Shown here one piece after another: positions 45,546-55,830 of a DNA stretch of 64,000 bases (positions within the stretch are counted from its first letter, which is position 1; each line of letters begins with the position of its first letter). The notes beneath the pieces are model-generated. The model did no database searches. It worked only from the letters and a program-made list of their open reading frames with translations, and was not told where the DNA came from. Source of the DNA: Neoceratodus forsteri (lineage: Eukaryota; Chordata; Ceratodontiformes; Ceratodontidae); assembly GCA_016271365.2 (NCBI GenBank), contig CM057456.1:168037501-168101500 (forward strand). Reading direction: 5' to 3'. The translations under genes and the position numbers were made by a program.

Positions 45546-45577
45546 ATTTATAAAGTACAGTTTCCTAAGGGCTCAGG
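45546..45577 (-). repeat. 32-bp copy of the L2 3' end at the 5' junction of L2-like copy 2
   Basis: ATTTATAAAGTACAGTTTCC followed by TAAGGGCTCAGG matches 36915-36946 (the L2 3' UTR end) at 30 of 32 bases. It sits between the truncated 5' end of L2-like copy 2 and the resumed L2 RT. Confidence 0.7.
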
Positions 45578-45960
45578 ATGAGATATGAGTCACCTGGACA
45601 AGTGCAGTCTCAGTGCTGTGGAGGAGCTGAAAACCTGACTGAAGAGGTTCATATATGTTGTAGTTCTTCAGGTGATCCACAAGTTAGTCAGCCATCACCT
45701 TCTCAGTAACCTTTCACAGAAAGGGATGGTTCAAAACAGGTCAATAATTCACCAAAATGTCAGGCTCCAAGGGAGCATTTTTAATGAGGGGTCTAACCAT
45801 GGCCTTTCTCAGGGCAGATGGAAAATTATACTCCTTCAAGTAGTCACTGACGATCTCAGCAATCACTGGACCCATGGATTTGCTGTACCCCAAAAGCAGC
45901 CAAGTTGGTCCCAGATCCAGTTTACAGTAGGTGGGTGTAAATACATGAAACCTTCTTCAC
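45578..45960 (-). mobile_element. L2 LINE, RT fingers part
   Basis: On the minus strand it reads GPVIAEIVSDYLKEYNFPSA, VRPLIKNAPLEPD, ILVNY and KVTEKVMAD, ending with PLQSGFQLLHSTETALVQVT. These are classic L2 RT fingers. The next L2 residues (SILVFLNLSLAFN) are at 38190, on the other side of L2-like copy 2. Stops at a few positions. Confidence 0.82.
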
Positions 45961-46155
45961 AAATCAGTGGTGGTGGGGCCAAGGAATAGAAAGAATAAAA
46001 AGTGCAATAGTTTTGTTTGAAAAGTGCACTTCAATACCTGCTTCTTAATAGGAGCAGAGCAAACCCCAGTTTAACCTATTGTAAAACACCATACTAATTC
46101 CTGATATCTAATGAGCTTTGCTCTTAAGCTTAGCTACTACTGCTTGCTTGGGATA
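45961..46155. other. No gene recognised
   Basis: Short transitional DNA between the L2 5' end and the tail of L2-like copy 3. Confidence 0.4.
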
Positions 46156-46240
46156 ACATTTTTTTTATTTATTTCTAAGTTTGGAAACAACCTTTGAGCA
46201 AGATGCTCATTTACAAAGGTTCCACGTCAAAGAACATGAA
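46156..46240 (-). mobile_element. L2-like LINE copy 3, 3' terminus
   Basis: T-rich tail (TTTTTTTTATTTATTTC) and the conserved hairpin (46188-46224). The element is cut at 46240 by the DIRS retrotransposon and continues at 52533. Confidence 0.82.
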
Positions 46241-46464
46241 AGTACAGTTACGTAAGAACTTACCATAACAGTAGATCTTCAAGATAGACTCTTGCAGTAG
46301 GTAATTACACATAGGACTGAAGCCGGCAGGTGTCAGGACCCCGCGGAAAAATTTCTAGCTAGCAGTTTCTCGCAGGGGACCGCCCCCTCATCAGGTGACC
46401 GACTTCAAGTGATGTCATTATAAAGGGGTGGTCCCCCACACCCACCTTCCAGTTCTTTCCCGCC
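46241..46464. repeat. DIRS terminal repeat, 3' side, with 37-bp extension
   Basis: 46278-46464 is an inverted copy of 52344-52532 (for example TTTCTAGCTAGCAG and CCTTCCAGTTCTTTCCC). The outermost 37 bp (46241-46277, AGTACAGTTACGTAAGAACT onward) have no counterpart at the other end. Unequal terminal repeats with one longer end are described for DIRS1. Confidence 0.88.
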
Positions 46465-46528
46465 AAGGGCCAAAAAGACAAGACGAGAGAGAAGTGGATA
46501 TTTCCCTACTGCAAGAGCATCTCTGAAA

Positions 46529-46618
46529 GATCTACTGTTATGGTAGGTTCTTAAGTAACTGTACTATCTTACTTCAAGAGGGCTCTTGCAGTAGGTAATT
46601 ACATATAGGACTGAGTCC
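46529..46618. other. DIRS internal complementary region (ICR)
   Basis: 46529-46565 is the reverse complement of the outer 37 bp at 46241-46277 (35 of 37 or so). 46566-46618 matches, inverted, the opposite outer end (52480-52532). The boundary 46565/46566 therefore shows the two element ends fused. In the DIRS model the ICR guides completion of the ends and formation of a circular DNA (family knowledge). Confidence 0.88.
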
Positions 46619-46741
46619 CAAGCAGTCTGGAACAAAAAGCAGCACTCGGGAGGAGGAAACTACTCAAAAGTAGACCCTCTGGCTGTGAAGGTCTTAGGAG
46701 AGAAGACCCTGCAGCACAGCCAACCCGAAGCCAGCTCTACA

Positions 46742-47440
46742 TCAAGAGGCAGTGTCCAAACTGTAATGTTTCATAAAGGTATGGACAGAAGTCCAAGTTG
46801 CAGCTGCACAGATGTCTGTGACTGACACATTCTTGAAACAAGCAGCAGAGTCAGTGACGCCCCTGGTGGAGTGGCCTCTGACTTGACCCGGCAGGGTCTT
46901 ATGGTACTTGTCATAACAGAAAGTGATACAATGAGCCAACCATTTAGATATGCATTGCTTGGAAACAGCATTGCCTTCTCTTTTATGAGCAAAAGAGACA
47001 AACAGTTGATCAGTCTTTCTGAGATCCTTCCTCCTGGCGGTATAGTATCTCAGAATTCGGTGAACATCCAAAGTATGCAAGAGGTATTCCCCTTGATTGG
47101 AGTGTTGCATAAAGAAAGCAGGCAGCTCAATGGATTGATTCAGTGTAGATTCGGCTACCACCTTAGGGAGAAACTTAGAGCCACACGTTCCTTGTGGAAA
47201 ATCAAATATGGGATTTTGCACATCAAGACCTAGAGCTCAGAAATCCTTCGAGCAGAAGTAATGGTCACCTGGAGGAGAGTCTTCCAGGAAAGGAATTTTA
47301 GGTCTGCTGAGGCTGCTGTCTTGAAAGGAGGCAAGGTAAGCTTCTCAAGAATGAAATTCAAATCCCAAGGAGGGGCAGAAACGTGAATAGGGGGTCTCAA
47401 GTGGAAAACCCCTCTAAGAAAAGTCTTAGAGACTTCCAAC
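46742..47440 (-). pseudogene. DIRS tyrosine recombinase, decayed
   Basis: Frame 47439-47230 ends with TITSARRISEL, which carries the first catalytic Arg. A TAG stop and a frameshift follow. Frame 47221-46742 has LDVHRILRYYTARR, the His-X-X-Arg motif in RGHSTRGVTDSAA, and the nucleophile Tyr in FMKHYSLD. All four catalytic residues (R, H, R, Y) are visible although the frame is broken. The enzyme would join the circular element to the target without a duplication (family knowledge). Confidence 0.85.
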
Positions 47441-47639
47441 TATGCAAAAGTTCTGTCCCTAAAAGGAACATGGTAAGCAGAGATGGCTGCCATGTGAACC
47501 TTCAGAGAGGAATGACTGAGACTCAGATCAAAGAGATGGTGCATGTAGTACACAAGCCTCCCGACAGAGCAAGAGAAAGGCTCGAAATCTCTGGAAAAGG
47601 CCCAAATAGAGAACTGTTTCCATTTCATGGCTTAGGTAG

Positions 47640-49516
47640 ATCTAGTGGAGGGATTTCTGGCCTCCACCAGAATCTCAGCCACCAGCGGGGAAACCCCAAA
47701 TTGGGCTTGAGCTACGTCTGCAGGAGCCATGCATGCAACTGAAGGGACTTGAGGCCTGGCTGGACCAGGGTCCTCTGATCCTGGGTCAGTAAAAGTTGCA
47801 ACAGAAGAAGAGGAAGAGGAGGTTCCTCTGAATACTGTTGCAAAAGAAAGAACCAAACTTGACTGGGCCAGACAGGAGTGATTAGGATCATGCGAGCTCC
47901 TTCTGAGCCGAGTTTTTGTAAGACCCTCAGAATCAAGGGAATCAGGGCGAAGGCATAGACGAATGTGCCCTTCCAGTCTAGAGACAGAGCATCTCTCAAA
48001 AAAATGCCTCACCCTGGAGCGAGCTAGCAGAAGGTGGGAAGTTTTGCGTTGTGAGGAGACACAAACAGGTCTACCTGAGGAGTTCCCCCAGCATTGGAAG
48101 ATATTGTTTGCTACCCCCTGATCCAATTCTCACTCATGAGCCTGGGCAGATGACCGACTGACTGAGGTGGTCTGCCAATGTGTTCTCGGCCCCTGGGATG
48201 TGAATTGTCATGAGGTGAAGGATATGTTGCACTGCCCAATCACAAATTTGCACCGTCTCCCTGCAAAGAGGGTAGGAACTGGTTCCCCCCTGTTTGTTTA
48301 TGTACCAGACTATGCATATGTTGTCCATCTGGACAGCCAGATGACCGGGAAGCAGATACAGAGCTTGTAGAGCATATAGCATGCCCCTGAGCTCCTTTAT
48401 GTGAATAGCCTGCTTAAGCTTGGACTAGGGGCCCTGGGTCCTGTGAGATGCAAGGTGGGCTCTCCAACCCTTGCCCAAGACGTCTGTTGTCAACATCTGG
48501 GAGGGGGCAGAGAGGCAGAAGGGAACTCCCCAGCAAAGGTTCTCCTGAACCATCCACCATTGCAAGTCCCGAACCATAGGATTGGAGACCAGGACCTCTA
48601 GATCTAGGTTGTCCACCAATTGATCCCACTGAAACTAAAGCGTCTACTGATAAATTCTTATGTGGAGCCAAGCGTGAGGGACTGTCAAAATAGCAGCCAC
48701 CATGAGGATGAGGAGGCAAAGGACTTACCTGGTGCTGACCGGCCTGTGACTGGACAACAGGCTTACCTGAGCCTGGAGGGTGGCCTCCCTGTCCAGAGGC
48801 AGGAATGCCATGCTGGCAGTCATGTTCAGGATTGCCCCGATGAATTGGATCCTCTGGGATGGGATCAAGTGGGACTTGGCCTGGTTGATGGTAATACCCG
48901 GGCTGGTGAAAACCTGCATGGTAAGGGAAAGGAAGCACAGGAGCTCTTCCTTGGATGAGGCTTCCAGGAGCCAATCGTCCAGGTATGAGAAAACCTGAAT
49001 TCCCTGGGTATGCAGGTAGGCTGCCACCACAGACAGGCATTTAGTGAACACTCAGGGCGCCAAAGAAAGACCAAATGGGAGGGACTTGAACTGGTAGTGG
49101 TCTCCCTGGAATGAAAAATGAAGATATTTGTGGTGGAAAGGGTGAAAAGGGATACGCAGGTAGGCATCCTGCATGTCCAGAGCACACAGCCACTGTTCCG
49201 GCCGAAGGAGGGGCTGAAGGCTCTGCAGAGAGAGCATTTTGAACTGCTTGTACTCCACGAACAGGTTCAGGGAGTTGAGGTCTAGAATGGGTCTCAGGTC
49301 TCATGAATTCTTCGGAACCAGGAAGAAATGGGAATAGTAGCCCGTCCCCTGAAGGAGGGGTGGGACGGGCTCTATTGCCACCTTCAGAAGAAGGGATGAT
49401 ATTTCTTCATGAACCAGAAGAAGGTGTTCCAGGGAGTAAGATGACCTGGGGGGGGGGGTTCTGAGTGGTTTCTGAAGAAACTCTATTGAGTGCCCTTCTT
49501 CTATCAGCTGGAGCAC
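47640..49516 (-). pseudogene. DIRS reverse transcriptase and RNase H, decayed
   Basis: RT N-part 49516-49301 (GTGYYSHFFLVPKNS), motif A CALDMQDAYLRIPFHP (49258-49052) and LPFGLSLAP, then a TGA. Motif C SYLDDWLLEA and the thumb ITINQAKSHLIPSQRIQFIG follow at 49051-48725. RNase H is at 48382-48134 (VQMDNICIVWYINKQGGTSS, HIPGAENTLADHLS). A conserved C-terminal block is near 47999-47840 (VYAFALIPLILRVL, ILITPVWPSQVWFFLL). The catalytic YLDD is intact. Stops and frameshifts separate the blocks. Confidence 0.86.
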
Positions 49517-49729
49517 CCAAGTGTCTGAAGTGATCCTCTCCCAACCCGGTAGATGGAAGGAGAACCTCCCTCCTACCAGTTCCTCTGGGAGGCCCAGAGG
49601 CTGTGGGAGAGGAGAGGAATCAGGAGGTGTTGGGCAGCATCACAGCTGAAGCTCCCGCCACTTTTTTTGGGTGGGGGGGCTTGGCAGCCAGAGTGGCCCT
49701 ACGTTTGTTGGCTCACTTTCCCTGAGGTT

Positions 49730-52190
49730 TCATTTGGGCCGAGAACATCTGTGAAAGGGATGCCACTGACCCTGAGGGGGCCTGTACATGGAGTCAGCAG
49801 ATTTTAGTGCAGTACCCTTCTCTTGCAGATCGGTGATGATGTCCTTGACATCGCCACCGAACAGCACCGAACCCCAGAAGGGCGTGTCCTGTATAGCAGA
49901 CTGCACCTCCAGGACCAACCCTGACACCTCGAGCCAGGCATTACGCCATAGACCCATGGCAAAAGCCGAGCTCTGACCAGTAGCATCCACTGCATCGTAT
50001 GTGGCCCGAAGCATGTGCCTACTGGCTGAATGCGCAGACCGAACTAGATCAGCTACTTCCTGCTTTGTCTGAAACTCAGGGAGGGAGTCCAATTTAGTTT
50101 CCACCTCACTAAGGATTGCCTTCTTGTAATCCCCCATGTGAGCAATGTAATTCAGGGCCCTGATACCAAGAGTGGAAGAAGTGTAGATCTTCTTTCCGTA
50201 CTGGTCCGGAAGACAGGATTCCTTGTCGGGTGGTGATGAGCTCAGGTGCTTGGGATTAGCTGTACGGCCATGAGTGGCACTAATCACAACTGAATCAGCT
50301 TTAAGGTGAGAATTCAAAGAATCAACACCCTCCAGAGCCTGGTACAGCATGTCCGCCTTCCTCAGAAGGGGGGATAATGCCGATGGTTGTTTCCAAATAG
50401 TGGAAACAAGGTCAGCATGAGGCTCGATCCAGGGTGGAATTAAATTTGGAGCAGTCTCAGGCAGATCCAGGTGTGCAGCAAGTTTTTCACACTGTGGATC
50501 TGGCTCCAAAGATTGCCACTGATTGACAGTCTGGATCTTACAGAGCAACTCCAGGAGAGAAGGATTCTTTGAAGGGGACTTCGGAGCAGTCCTTGGCCTG
50601 GGCTTGTCTGGAGTGCGTGGCTCGTCATCTGGGTTGGAGAGCCCGTTGGAATCATCCAATGTCTCTGAGGAGGATGAAGAAGAAGAGGAAGATGACTCCC
50701 GGCATGGGGGAGGAACGGACCTTTTGGGAAGCCCTCGGGAAAGCATATCCTCCCCTGCCCTGGAACCAGAGGGCTCACCTCTGGTGTCGGGGGCGGTCTC
50801 TCATCTCCGAATTTGGGGGTCCAGAACAGGCTCCGGCAGCAGAAGATGGCTCTCTACTTCTCTGGTGAGCTGAGCCTTGGCCTCAGCCCACCAGGAAGCC
50901 AGAGTTTCCTTTAGATCCACCTGCGGCTGAGGGGGCAGTGGAGGAGGAGGAGGAGGGGGTACGGATACTGGGGATATCTGTACAGCACATATCCACAACC
51001 CAACTGTAGGAAGCCCGCATTGGGTTCTTCGGCATCGGGTACTGCGGAGTCGGGTAGGCCGGCATCGGGTACTGGGGAGCAGGATACTGCAGACCTGGAT
51101 ATGATGGAGTTGGATACGATGGAGTCAGGTACCCAGGCACCAGGGGCTCTGACAGAGCAGAAGGCCCTGGCAATGGCCCAGTGGGTGGGCCCAGAACATG
51201 AGGCCCAGTGGAAGGTGGGCCCGGGGTAGGGACGGTGTCCAGAAGAGGGATGTCGCCCCGTGTTGGGTAGGCCGGCATCAGCACCGGCATTTGAGGATCC
51301 AACGTCAGATCATCTGGCCCAACAGGAGAGAGGCCCAAAGGCAGCATACCGACATCCTCTTTGTCACCCAGGGAAGCAGGGTTAACATCCCCAGGTTCCA
51401 ACAAGGGAGATGCAGGAGCCTTGGTGTGCAACAAATGTTGCAGCGAGCTCTTGATGATGGACAGGCCCAAACGGTCTGGCATTGGCTCTAACACCCAGTG
51501 TCCGTCAGAGGGGCTCACGTTCAGCTTAGCGGTGGAATCCGGGTAGGCATCAGAGGAGCAAGCATCCAACTTATCAGACCCTATGTTCAACGAAGGCCAC
51601 GGTCGATGGGCAGCCTTGGCGGGCACTTTAGAGTCCGTATGCTGCCCCGAAGGGTTGGGTGTCTTATCAACCTTACCAGGGCGGGCATTGTAGGAGTCGA
51701 CATCTGGCTTGCCAGGGCCACTTGGACCAGAAGGCCGCACAGTGACGGGCTTACTGGGAACAGCAGCCTCCTTAGACCTGGAGGCTCCCGAGGGGCCCAA
51801 GCATGAGCCTGATGGGAGGGTCGACGCCGCCTTGGAAGTCTCCAAGGTGGCTATCATAGAATGGTCCCCCAGGGAGGATTTTACCTTCAGCACCGTGACC
51901 CCGACCAGAGTCATGCCGACAGTAGAAGAGGAGTCCCGGTCCCAGTGTTGTGGTGGCCCTCAGGGGGAGTTGAAGCCTGCCTAAGTTTTTTCAGCTCCTT
52001 TTCCATGGAGGACATCTTAAGTTTGAGAATGTGGGCCTCCAGGGACTGCTGCCTCCACTTTCAGGTGGCCGCGTTAAACCGCTGGCAGTGCTGGCACTTC
52101 TCCATGGGGTGGTCGGGTCCTGGGCAAAAAAGGCACTGGGAGTGTCCGTCCTTGTGCGGGAGCTGGGCACCACAGGAATCACATGTTTTT
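49730..52190 (-). pseudogene. DIRS gag-like ORF1 with zinc-binding motif, decayed
   Basis: The N-terminus near 52175-52060 has a Cys/His cluster, CDSCGAQLPHKDGHSQCLFC with KCQHCQRFNAAT, then a TGA and a coiled-coil-like KMSSMEKELKKL. After a frameshift the frame 51914-50883 (343 codons) is Pro/Ser/Gly-rich with a run of YPxPx pentapeptides. The frame 50746-49730 (338 codons) is the conserved gag core: GKKIYTSSTLGIRALNYIAH, SASRHMLRATYDAVDA, and VQSAIQDTPFWGSVLF. The motifs match DIRS gag proteins as I know them. Product: structural RNA-binding protein. Confidence 0.78.
50997..51125 (-). repeat. Pro-Tyr pentapeptide-coding tandem repeat in DIRS ORF1
   Basis: About eight imperfect 15-bp units encode YPxPx (YPTPSYPGLQYPAPQ, YPMPAYPTPQYPMP). 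Confidence 0.75.
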
Positions 52191-52343
52191 GTGCTCAGAA
52201 GGAGTTGAGGATGACATACATGACAGCTGAAGCAAATGCTGATAAAAATCGAAGAAATATTCGAAAAAAGAGACGTTAAAACTACTGATGACAGACTGGC
52301 GAAGCAGTGAACTTAACCACGAGGCACTAACTCAAGCTAACAG

Positions 52344-52532
52344 TGGGAAAGAACTGGAAGGTGGGCGGGGGGACTGCCCCTTTATACTGACTTTGCGTGA
52401 CATTGGTCACCTGACATGGAGGCGGTCCCCCGCCAGAGACTGCTAGCTAGAAATTTTTCCGTGGGTTCCTGACGTTTGCTGACTTCAGTCCTATATGTAA
52501 TTCCTACTGCAAGAGCCCTCTTGAAGTAAGAT
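52344..52532. repeat. DIRS terminal repeat, 5' side
   Basis: Inverted copy of 46278-46464. The outer end, CTCTTGAAGTAAGAT at 52532, is the sequence fused in the ICR. Confidence 0.88.
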
Positions 52533-55500
52533 CAAACAGAGTTTAACCTTACAAAATCAATGACAATGTCAATAACATTCACAAGTATGAAGTAGTTACG
52601 ATATTCTCCCAGGAGTTGGTGTTATAATCAGGCAATTTTCAAAGAGCAGCCAAGGTAGGTAGGTGTTGTCAGTCAGGCTGTTTCAGTAAAAGAAGGTGAC
52701 GGAGGAGAAGCAAGGGTACAAGTGGGAGTCCCAAAGGAGGAGGAGGAGGGATGGGTAAGTGCTAGATAATACAGAGGAGGAAAAAACTGGAAGGTAGTGT
52801 TCAGGAGGGAAAGAGGAGAAGAGGAAGAGTGAGAGGAAAAAATGTGGTATGCAATAAGAGACTGAGATGATAGGGGTCTAGCAGAGGTATCCTTCCAGTG
52901 GTACCAATGGCAGAAGTGAATCAGTGGGAGGCAAGAAGAGCTGTTAAGTGTGTTGGTCAGGTCAGCCTCCTACAGGCACAGGTTCCCTGATAGACAAGGT
53001 GTTGTTTCAATTCAGGCTTGAAAGAGGGCAGATCTGCAATGTTTTTTATTTCAGCAGGGATGTCATTCAGCCAAAGGGGGGGGCCCTGTGAGCAAAAGAG
53101 CATTGGCCAAGAGTGGTTCTTGTGAAGGGGACAACAAGTTGTCATCCTGTCTTACCCGTTGTATCATAGCTGCATTTGGTAGCTTGTAGAGTATCAACTA
53201 TGCAGGGTGATGTTAGGCCAAACAGTGCTTTTTTCCCAGGGAGGCATATCTGATACTTTATCCTATTCTTCAGGTTGAGCCACTTGGTTTGTTAATAAAG
53301 AGTACAAGAATGCATTAGGTTATCTGCTCCTAGTTTTAGTCTACATGGCTTGTTGAGGGCTGTGACTACACGCATGAGCACAGTGTCGGATGCTGCACCG
53401 TAGATGACCAGCCCATAATTAATCATTGACATAATGGAGCTGAACACAACTAGGCAGAGGGCGTAAAGTTTTAGGTACTGCTTATGTCTGTAAAGAACCC
53501 CTAATTTGGCATTTACCGCTTTTACCACTTGGTCTGCACGTGGCATGAAAAAGAAGGTATCATCTATAAGAACCCCAGGGTACTTGAAAGAGTGCACTAG
53601 TTCAACAGATACAGGTTTTTTGTTAGGTATATATAGTGATGTGTGTTTTAATTTTTTTGTGATGACTTGAGATAACTATGGTCTTAGTTTTTTTGTAGTT
53701 GAGCAGTAGTTTTTTTGGAACTGAACCAGTCCTCCAGTTGGTGAAAGGTAGTCTGTAGTTCACATTGTAGAAGTTTGATTTAGGAGTTGTTATTAAGGAT
53801 AACTGTGTCATCTGTGTACAAAATTATCTTGCTGTTGTAAGCTGTGGGAAAAGCATTCAGGAATAGACTGAAAAGGAGATGCCCCAAAATAGACCCTTGA
53901 GGGACACTGAGGGTGACTAGTTTAGTACTGGAGATGACTGTTCCAATTTTGACACTCTGTGACCTGAGAACCAGGTAGTCCTGAAACCACTTAACTGGAC
54001 TGGTTGCCAGCCCCAAGACTTGTAATCACTCAAGCAGGATGGGGTGGTTTACAGTGGCAAAGGCCTTGGTGAAATCTATAAAAAAAGTTCTCACCAAGTT
54101 TCCACTGTCCAAGGCCTTATGGACATATTCAGAGAAGTCAACCAGGGCAGTATTAATGCTATGGTACTTACGGATGCCGTGTTGGTGGGGGCACTGAAGA
54201 TAAATTTCTGTAGGCAATCAGTGATCTGGCCCTCAATAATCCTCTCCAGTGCCTTGGAAAGAGGGGATAGTATTGAGATAGGCTTATAATTGGCAGTACA
54301 TGACCGGTCTCCACTTTTATACACTGGGATCACTAGTGCCTGCTTCCATACAGAAGGCAATTTAGCCATGGCCAGGGATTTGTTAAACATTTTCGAAATG
54401 GAGACTATGACATCATCCAGAGCGATGGCTACCAGCTTCATGTCGATTCAATCACCACCCAGCCCTGTTTTTCCAAAGACCTTTTTTACATAAGTCCTAA
54501 CCTCCTCAACAGTGACATTTAAAATAGAAATTTGGCTGATTATGGTCATAGCTAGGGGTATTATGGAGGGGTTCATTGGCCTGGATGTAGCTGGGGGAGG
54601 GGGGCAGAGCTCAGATCTGATAATACTGAGTTTAAATGTTTCGACGATGGTATGGGGGTCCACGGTGGAAGTGCCACCTAAGCATTGTAGGGTGCTTTCT
54701 ATCCTCTTTACCAAAAAGATCCTTTATATTCTCCAAAAATGTCTTGTCATCACCCCAGTTCATGTTTATCTGTTCCTTATAAAAGTTAGCTTTGGCAATC
54801 CTGATAAGGTTAGTGCACCTATTCCTTGCTGTCCTATAGGCTTGTCTACCTAAGAGCCTTGTCCTGCACCAGAAATCACCCCATGCTGTACCTGATCCAT
54901 GAGGTCCCCAGTAATCCACCTGTTCTTATAACCCCTGATTTTTCTCTTCCTGAGGTGGGAAAATGTGTTGCATACAGAGTTAAATTTGTCTGTGAAATAT
55001 TTCAGTGTGAGGTCGAAGTCCTGCTGCTCATCAATGGAGGTCCAGTCGATCTGTGATAATGCTGCTTTAAATGCACTTATCTAACCCTTCTTGATGATTC
55101 TACTTTCTATGCTGGTGGGAGGCGCTTTTTTAACTTTATTTGACCATATGCAAATAATCAGAGAATGGTCACTTAAAGAGTCTGGTAGTACTGATAACAC
55201 AGTGATATATTTGGGGCAGCTGGCAAGGATCCAGTCTATTAGAGTATTGTTGCCACTTTTATAGTTCAGTCTGGTAGATTTGAATACCATTTTTGTGAGG
55301 TACACATTGGCTACAAGGTCCTTCAAGGGGTCAGACTCCTTGCAGAGCCAATTTATATTGAAATCCCCAGTGACAGCAATTTCAGAGTTCTAATCAATTT
55401 TGAGAGAGCCTCCAATGCTACGGCAAGCCCTGATTTAGCCTTCGTTGGCAGTAAATAAACAATGGCAATAGTAGAGACTTGTTATTGTTGCTGCCCAGTA

Positions 55501-55830
55501 GTTTGACAGTGAGTAGCTCATGGTCGCCTGAGATACCTGTTATGGGCAGAACAGTTCATCGAATTGATTCCCGGACATAAATCAGGCAGCCCCCACCCAT
55601 TTTACCTGCTCTGTCTAGTCTAAAGGCATTATAACCATGTGGCGCTATTGCACTATCCTTAGTTTTGGCAGTTAGCATGGCTCAGTGAGACAGATGATGT
55701 TGGGGCAGTGCAAGCTCGTTCATGCCTCGAACTGAGCTAGTTTGGGTAGTAGGCTGCCAATGTTCATAGTGGCAGTCTTCAAGCCATATCCCTTTTTTCC
55801 TACTTGGTCCTGGTATTGTGCATTCTTGAG
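52533..55830 (-). mobile_element. L2-like LINE copy 3, main body
   Basis: It continues from 46240 after the DIRS element: rest of the 3' UTR, RT with C-terminus (53597-52957), linker and endonuclease (to about 55780). At about 3.4 kb net it is the most complete of the four L2-like copies, reaching the endonuclease N-terminus (MNIGSLLPKLAQFEA-like at 55760-55720). Confidence 0.82.
52957..55780 (-). pseudogene. L2-like copy 3 ORF2: endonuclease and RT, decayed
   Basis: Endonuclease: DRAGKMGGGCLIYVRESI-like (55610), VTGDFNINWL (55375), LNYKSGNNTLIDWILASCPK and LPDSLSDHSLIICI (55326-55081). Linker: LRKRKIRGYKNRWITG (54950). RT: KKVFGKTGLGGD, VIPVYKSGDRSCTANYKPIS (54441-54091), VRTFFIDFTKAFATVNHPIL (54217-54026, motif A), SVPQGSILGHLLFSLFL (54016-53780), LYTDDTVI (YTDD, aspartates kept), LLNYKKTKTIVIS, FKYPGVLIDDTFFF. 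Frameshifts throughout. Confidence 0.83.

Larger units (their letters stand above)
46241..52532 (-). mobile_element. DIRS-type tyrosine-recombinase retrotransposon, 6.29 kb, decayed
   Basis: All structural parts of a DIRS element are present. There are inverted terminal repeats at both ends and an internal complementary region (ICR) just inside one of them. In minus-strand order, the coding parts are a gag-like ORF, RT, RNase H and tyrosine recombinase. The borders are set by the ICR, which contains the two outer ends joined. No target duplication is seen, as expected for recombinase-mediated integration of a circle. It sits in the 3' UTR of L2-like copy 3 and is thus younger. No methyltransferase domain is recognised. 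Confidence 0.9.

Noticed and set aside
51020..51806. Plus-strand frames in the DIRS ORF1 region (up to 102 codons)
   Set aside because: Antisense shadows of a GC-rich, repeat-containing ORF1.
48134..51914. Retrovirus-like pol (RNase H, RT)
   Set aside because: No integrase, protease or LTR. Recombinase, inverted repeats and the internal complementary region identify a DIRS element.
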